A program made the translations under genes and the position numbers. A stretch of DNA of 8,004 nt from Rubrobacter sp. (GTDB lineage Bacteria; Actinomycetota; Rubrobacteria; Rubrobacterales; Rubrobacteraceae): contig JADDPY010000440.1 in assembly GCA_016781635.1 (NCBI GenBank), positions 1-8,004 of the forward strand, read 5' to 3'. The notes below the pieces were generated by a model that worked only from the letters and a program-made list of their open reading frames with translations, was not told where the DNA came from and did no database searches. Of this stretch, positions 6,208 to 8,004 are shown piece after piece (the first letter of the stretch is position 1; each line of letters begins with the position of its first letter).

Positions 6208-7455
6208 CTACGGCCTCTCGAAGACGGCGGCGGCGTTGTGGCCGCCGACGCCGAGGTTCGCGCAGAGGGCGACGTCGAGGTCGGGGGCTTCGCGCGGCTT
6301 GTCGACGACGTAGTCGAGCTTGGCGCAGTCTTCGGCGAGCGTCGTCAGGTTGCGCATGGGGGGGACGGTCTTCTCCTTTATGGCGAGGGCGCAGATGACG
6401 CCTTCGATCGCCCCGGTCGCCCCGAGGGAATGTCCCAGGGTGGACTTTGTCGCCGAGACCATCGCGTTCGGGTTGATCCGGTACATCGCCTGGGACTCGG
6501 GACCGTCGCCGGCGACCGTACCGGTTCCATGCGGGCTTATGAAGTCGACCCTGTCTTCCTCGACGCGGGCGTTCTTGAGCGCGAGGCTCATGGCGCTGTG
6601 GATGCCGCGGCCCTTCGGGTGGGGGTCGGCGACGTTGAAGGCGTCCGTGGTACGGCCGATGCCGGTTATCTTCGCGTACGGCTCCGCGCCCCGGCGCTCG
6701 ACGGATTCGGCGCTCTCCAGGACCAGGACCGCGCTGCCCTCGCCGATTACAAACCCCGAGTGTCCTTCGTCGTACGGCCTGCACGCTTCCTTCGGGCTCT
6801 CGTTGTCCCGGCTCATGGCCCGCATCGCGATAAATCCGGCGACGATGACGGGGGTGATGGTCGCCTCAGACGCGCCGCAGATGACCACGTCGGCGTCGCC
6901 GCGGCGTATCAGGTCGTAGCCGAGGCCGATGGAGTCGGTGCCGCAGGTGCAGGCGAGGGCGTTCGCGGTCGAGGGGCCCTTGATGCCGAGCTGGATGCCG
7001 ATGTGCGCGGCGGCGGAGTTCGGCATGATCTTGGTGACCGCGAACGGGTTGACCCGGGCCGGACCCTTGTTGGTGATGGTCCACTGAGTCTCTTCCATGC
7101 TCGTCGCGCCGCCGATGCCGGTCCCGATGACGAGGCCTACGCGCTCCGGGTTCTCTTCCAACTCACCCCATACGCCGGCATCGTCCACGGCCAGCTTCGC
7201 CGAGGCGAGGGCCATCTGGGCGAAGCGGTCCGTTCGCTGGGCGGCCTTCCGGTCCATGAAGTCCTTCGGGTCGAAGTCGCCGCACTCCGCCGCGATCGTG
7301 ACCCCGAACCCCTCCGTGTCGAAGAGCGTTATGGGCCCCATACCGCTCTCGCCGGCCAGCAGCGAGCCCCAGAACGCCTCCCGGCCGACGCCCACGGGGC
7401 TGACCATCCCAACCCCGGTTACGTAAGCCGCCCGGTCCCCGTGGCTATTATCCAT
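6208..7455 (-). CDS. fabF: Beta-ketoacyl-ACP synthase II-like condensing enzyme with altered active-site loop
   Basis: The 415-residue protein has the full thiolase-fold ketosynthase length and should condense acyl groups with malonyl-ACP in fatty acid elongation. The triad is intact: Cys169 (ALACTCG), His309 (SPHGTGT) and His342 (TLGHSLGATGAIE). CRPYDEGHSGFVIGEG (225-240) matches the family. Two positions differ from the usual FabF: the nucleophile motif is CTCG rather than CTSG/CASG, giving a second cysteine at 171, and the GFGG gating loop reads LGVGG (401-405), with Val403 where FabF has gating Phe400. The start ATG 7455 has GGAGGG 4 bases upstream (7460-7465). No acpP, fabD or fabG is adjacent, so this may be a secondary or specialised synthase. 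The gene symbol is by family resemblance. Confidence 0.85.
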   Translation of the reverse strand: MDNSHGDRAAYVTGVGMVSPVGVGREAFWGSLLAGESGMGPITLFDTEGFGVTIAAECGDFDPKDFMDRKAAQRTDRFAQMALASAKLAVDDAGVWGELEENPERVGLVIGTGIGGATSMEETQWTITNKGPARVNPFAVTKIMPNSAAAHIGIQLGIKGPSTANALACTCGTDSIGLGYDLIRRGDADVVICGASEATITPVIVAGFIAMRAMSRDNESPKEACRPYDEGHSGFVIGEGSAVLVLESAESVERRGAEPYAKITGIGRTTDAFNVADPHPKGRGIHSAMSLALKNARVEEDRVDFISPHGTGTVAGDGPESQAMYRINPNAMVSATKSTLGHSLGATGAIEGVICALAIKEKTVPPMRNLTTLAEDCAKLDYVVDKPREAPDLDVALCANLGVGGHNAAAVFERP

Positions 7456-7474
7456 CTCGCCCTCCGAACCTTCT

Positions 7475-7510
7475 CTAAGACTGTTTCTTTCTTCCTACAA
7501 GAGCGCTCAT
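7475..7510 (-). CDS. Possible 11-codon leader ORF upstream of fabF
   Basis: On the minus strand, ATG at 7510 begins MSALVGRKKQS and stops with TAG at 7475-7477, 19 bases before the fabF ATG. A good Shine-Dalgarno sequence, GGAGGT (plus-strand positions 7520-7525), lies 9 bases upstream. The reading frame is not that of fabF. It could be a translated leader peptide or chance; nothing in its residues suggests classical amino-acid attenuation. Confidence 0.2.
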   Translation of the reverse strand: MSALVGRKKQS

Positions 7511-7540
7511 CTTAGCACCACCTCCCCCTCCCGATGCTAA
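7509..7540 (-). promoter_or_regulatory. Dyad and G-rich tract upstream of fabF
   Basis: TTAGCA (7512-7517) and TGCTAA (7535-7540) form an inverted repeat with a 17-base spacer. The spacer is G-rich on the minus strand (GGGAGGGGGAGGTGG, 7518-7532). The left arm overlaps a minus-strand TAAGAT (7509-7514) that fits a -10 box, but no -35 box is visible at 17 bases. It may be an operator or a folded leader element for fabF. Confidence 0.25.
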
Positions 7541-7551
7541 AGCCGCCGGCA

Positions 7552-7565
7552 TTATCGTCCGATAA
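7552..7565. promoter_or_regulatory. 14-base operator-like palindrome in the divergent region
   Basis: TTATCG (7552-7557) and CGATAA (7560-7565) are perfect inverted half-sites separated by TC. The site lies 35 bases before the EVE-domain ATG and 97 bases before the fabF ATG, so a bound regulator could affect either gene. Confidence 0.3.
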
Positions 7566-7599
7566 AGATCCATAGGGCAGCGAGGCTAGGAGCGATGGG

Positions 7600-8004
7600 A
7601 TGAACCACTGGGTGATGGCCTTTGTCGGTGACCACGCGCGGGAGAACTACGAAACCATGCGGCGCACGAACACCTTCTGCGTCTCTTCGAACCGGACCCC
7701 GATCCGTCGGGCACGACCCGGCGACCGCGCCCTCCTCTACCTCGCCGGAGAAGGTTTCGTGGCCCGGGCGGAAGTTGCCGCCTTCGCTCAACGCCCTGAC
7801 GCAGCGCCCGAGTGGTCCTCGAGGAAGCCCCCGTCTCTGGCCCTCCACGCTACGGACATCCAACCGTTCCCCCGGGCGATCTTGTACAAGTTCCCCGGAG
7901 ACGGCAATCACCCCGCCCTCGGCTTCCACCGCTACTCCCTCACGAGCGGCTTTCTTGCCATCACCGGGAGCGGCTTCGAGGACGTGCTGAGCTGGGTAGT
8001 TTCG
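7600..8004 (+). CDS. EVE/PUA-like domain protein (5' part, runs off the window)
   Basis: An open frame starts at ATG 7600 and stays open for 135 codons to the last base. AGGAG (7588-7592) lies 7 bases upstream, ideal for initiation. The start (MNHWVMAFVGDHARENYETM) and the block RRARPGDRALLYLAGEG (36-52) followed by FVARAEV match EVE-type domains, where a strand carrying PGD leads into a YxxGxG-like turn. HRYSLTSGFLAITGSGFED (110-128) resembles the domain's C-terminal part. EVE domains belong to the PUA superfamily and are thought to bind modified bases in DNA or RNA; some are fused to restriction enzymes. No nuclease is visible here, so the partner or fusion, if any, would lie beyond 8004. 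The gene is divergent from fabF. The overlapping minus-strand open frame (7552-7929) has no comparable motif and is not called. Confidence 0.65.
   Translation, partial: MNHWVMAFVGDHARENYETMRRTNTFCVSSNRTPIRRARPGDRALLYLAGEGFVARAEVAAFAQRPDAAPEWSSRKPPSLALHATDIQPFPRAILYKFPGDGNHPALGFHRYSLTSGFLAITGSGFEDVLSWVVS

Noticed and set aside
6050..6784. 244-codon minus-strand open frame overlapping fabF and the peroxiredoxin gene
   Set aside because: It is Arg/Pro-rich out-of-frame sequence running across two well-supported genes.
6238..7515. 425-codon plus-strand open frame opposite fabF
   Set aside because: It is an antisense shadow of the GC-rich fabF gene with no recognisable motif, whereas the minus strand carries complete ketosynthase motifs.
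7552..7929. 125-codon minus-strand frame opposite the EVE-like gene
   Set aside because: It lacks family motifs, and the plus-strand frame has a proper ribosome binding site and EVE-like blocks. It would also run through the divergent regulatory region.

Overview
This is a GC-rich window with dense gene packing, GTG starts and GGAGG-type ribosome binding sites. It looks chromosomal and actinobacterial. The mix of genes and the codon style suggest the Rubrobacter group, but that is an impression from the proteins and no marker gene settles it. I see no rRNA, tRNA, CRISPR array, insertion sequence or prophage gene.

Layout from left to right. Bases 1-93 hold the last 30 codons of an unidentified plus-strand gene. 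A 203-base leader with a short hairpin precedes a secreted subtilisin-like serine protease (297-2018, +), which ends in a likely intrinsic terminator. A PAC2-family protein follows (2172-3056, +); its start looks leaderless and it has its own terminator. It converges on a minus-strand metal-dependent cyclase-family hydrolase (3089-3895, -). Upstream of that hydrolase is a 263-base gap (3896-4158) with three compact dyad symmetries.

The right half is a tight minus-strand operon, read from right to left: a beta-ketoacyl-ACP synthase II-like enzyme (6208-7455), a BCP-like peroxiredoxin (5614-6201), a LarE-type ATP-dependent sulfur transferase (4739-5611) and a small DUF456 membrane protein (4159-4734). 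The gaps are only 6, 2 and 4 bases, so co-transcription and translational coupling are very likely. Facing away from this operon across a 144-base divergent region is the start of an EVE/PUA-like domain gene (7600 to the window edge, +), cut off by the end of the window.

Most of this is ordinary housekeeping or accessory content. The part most worth a second look is the four-gene operon. Its ketosynthase keeps the Cys-His-His triad but has lost the acyl-gating phenylalanine and carries a second cysteine beside the nucleophile. Its LarE has the three-cysteine pattern expected of iron-sulfur-cluster-dependent enzymes, yet no larB or larC is present. A peroxiredoxin sits between them. A functional link between lipid synthesis, thiol redox and sulfur transfer is inference only.
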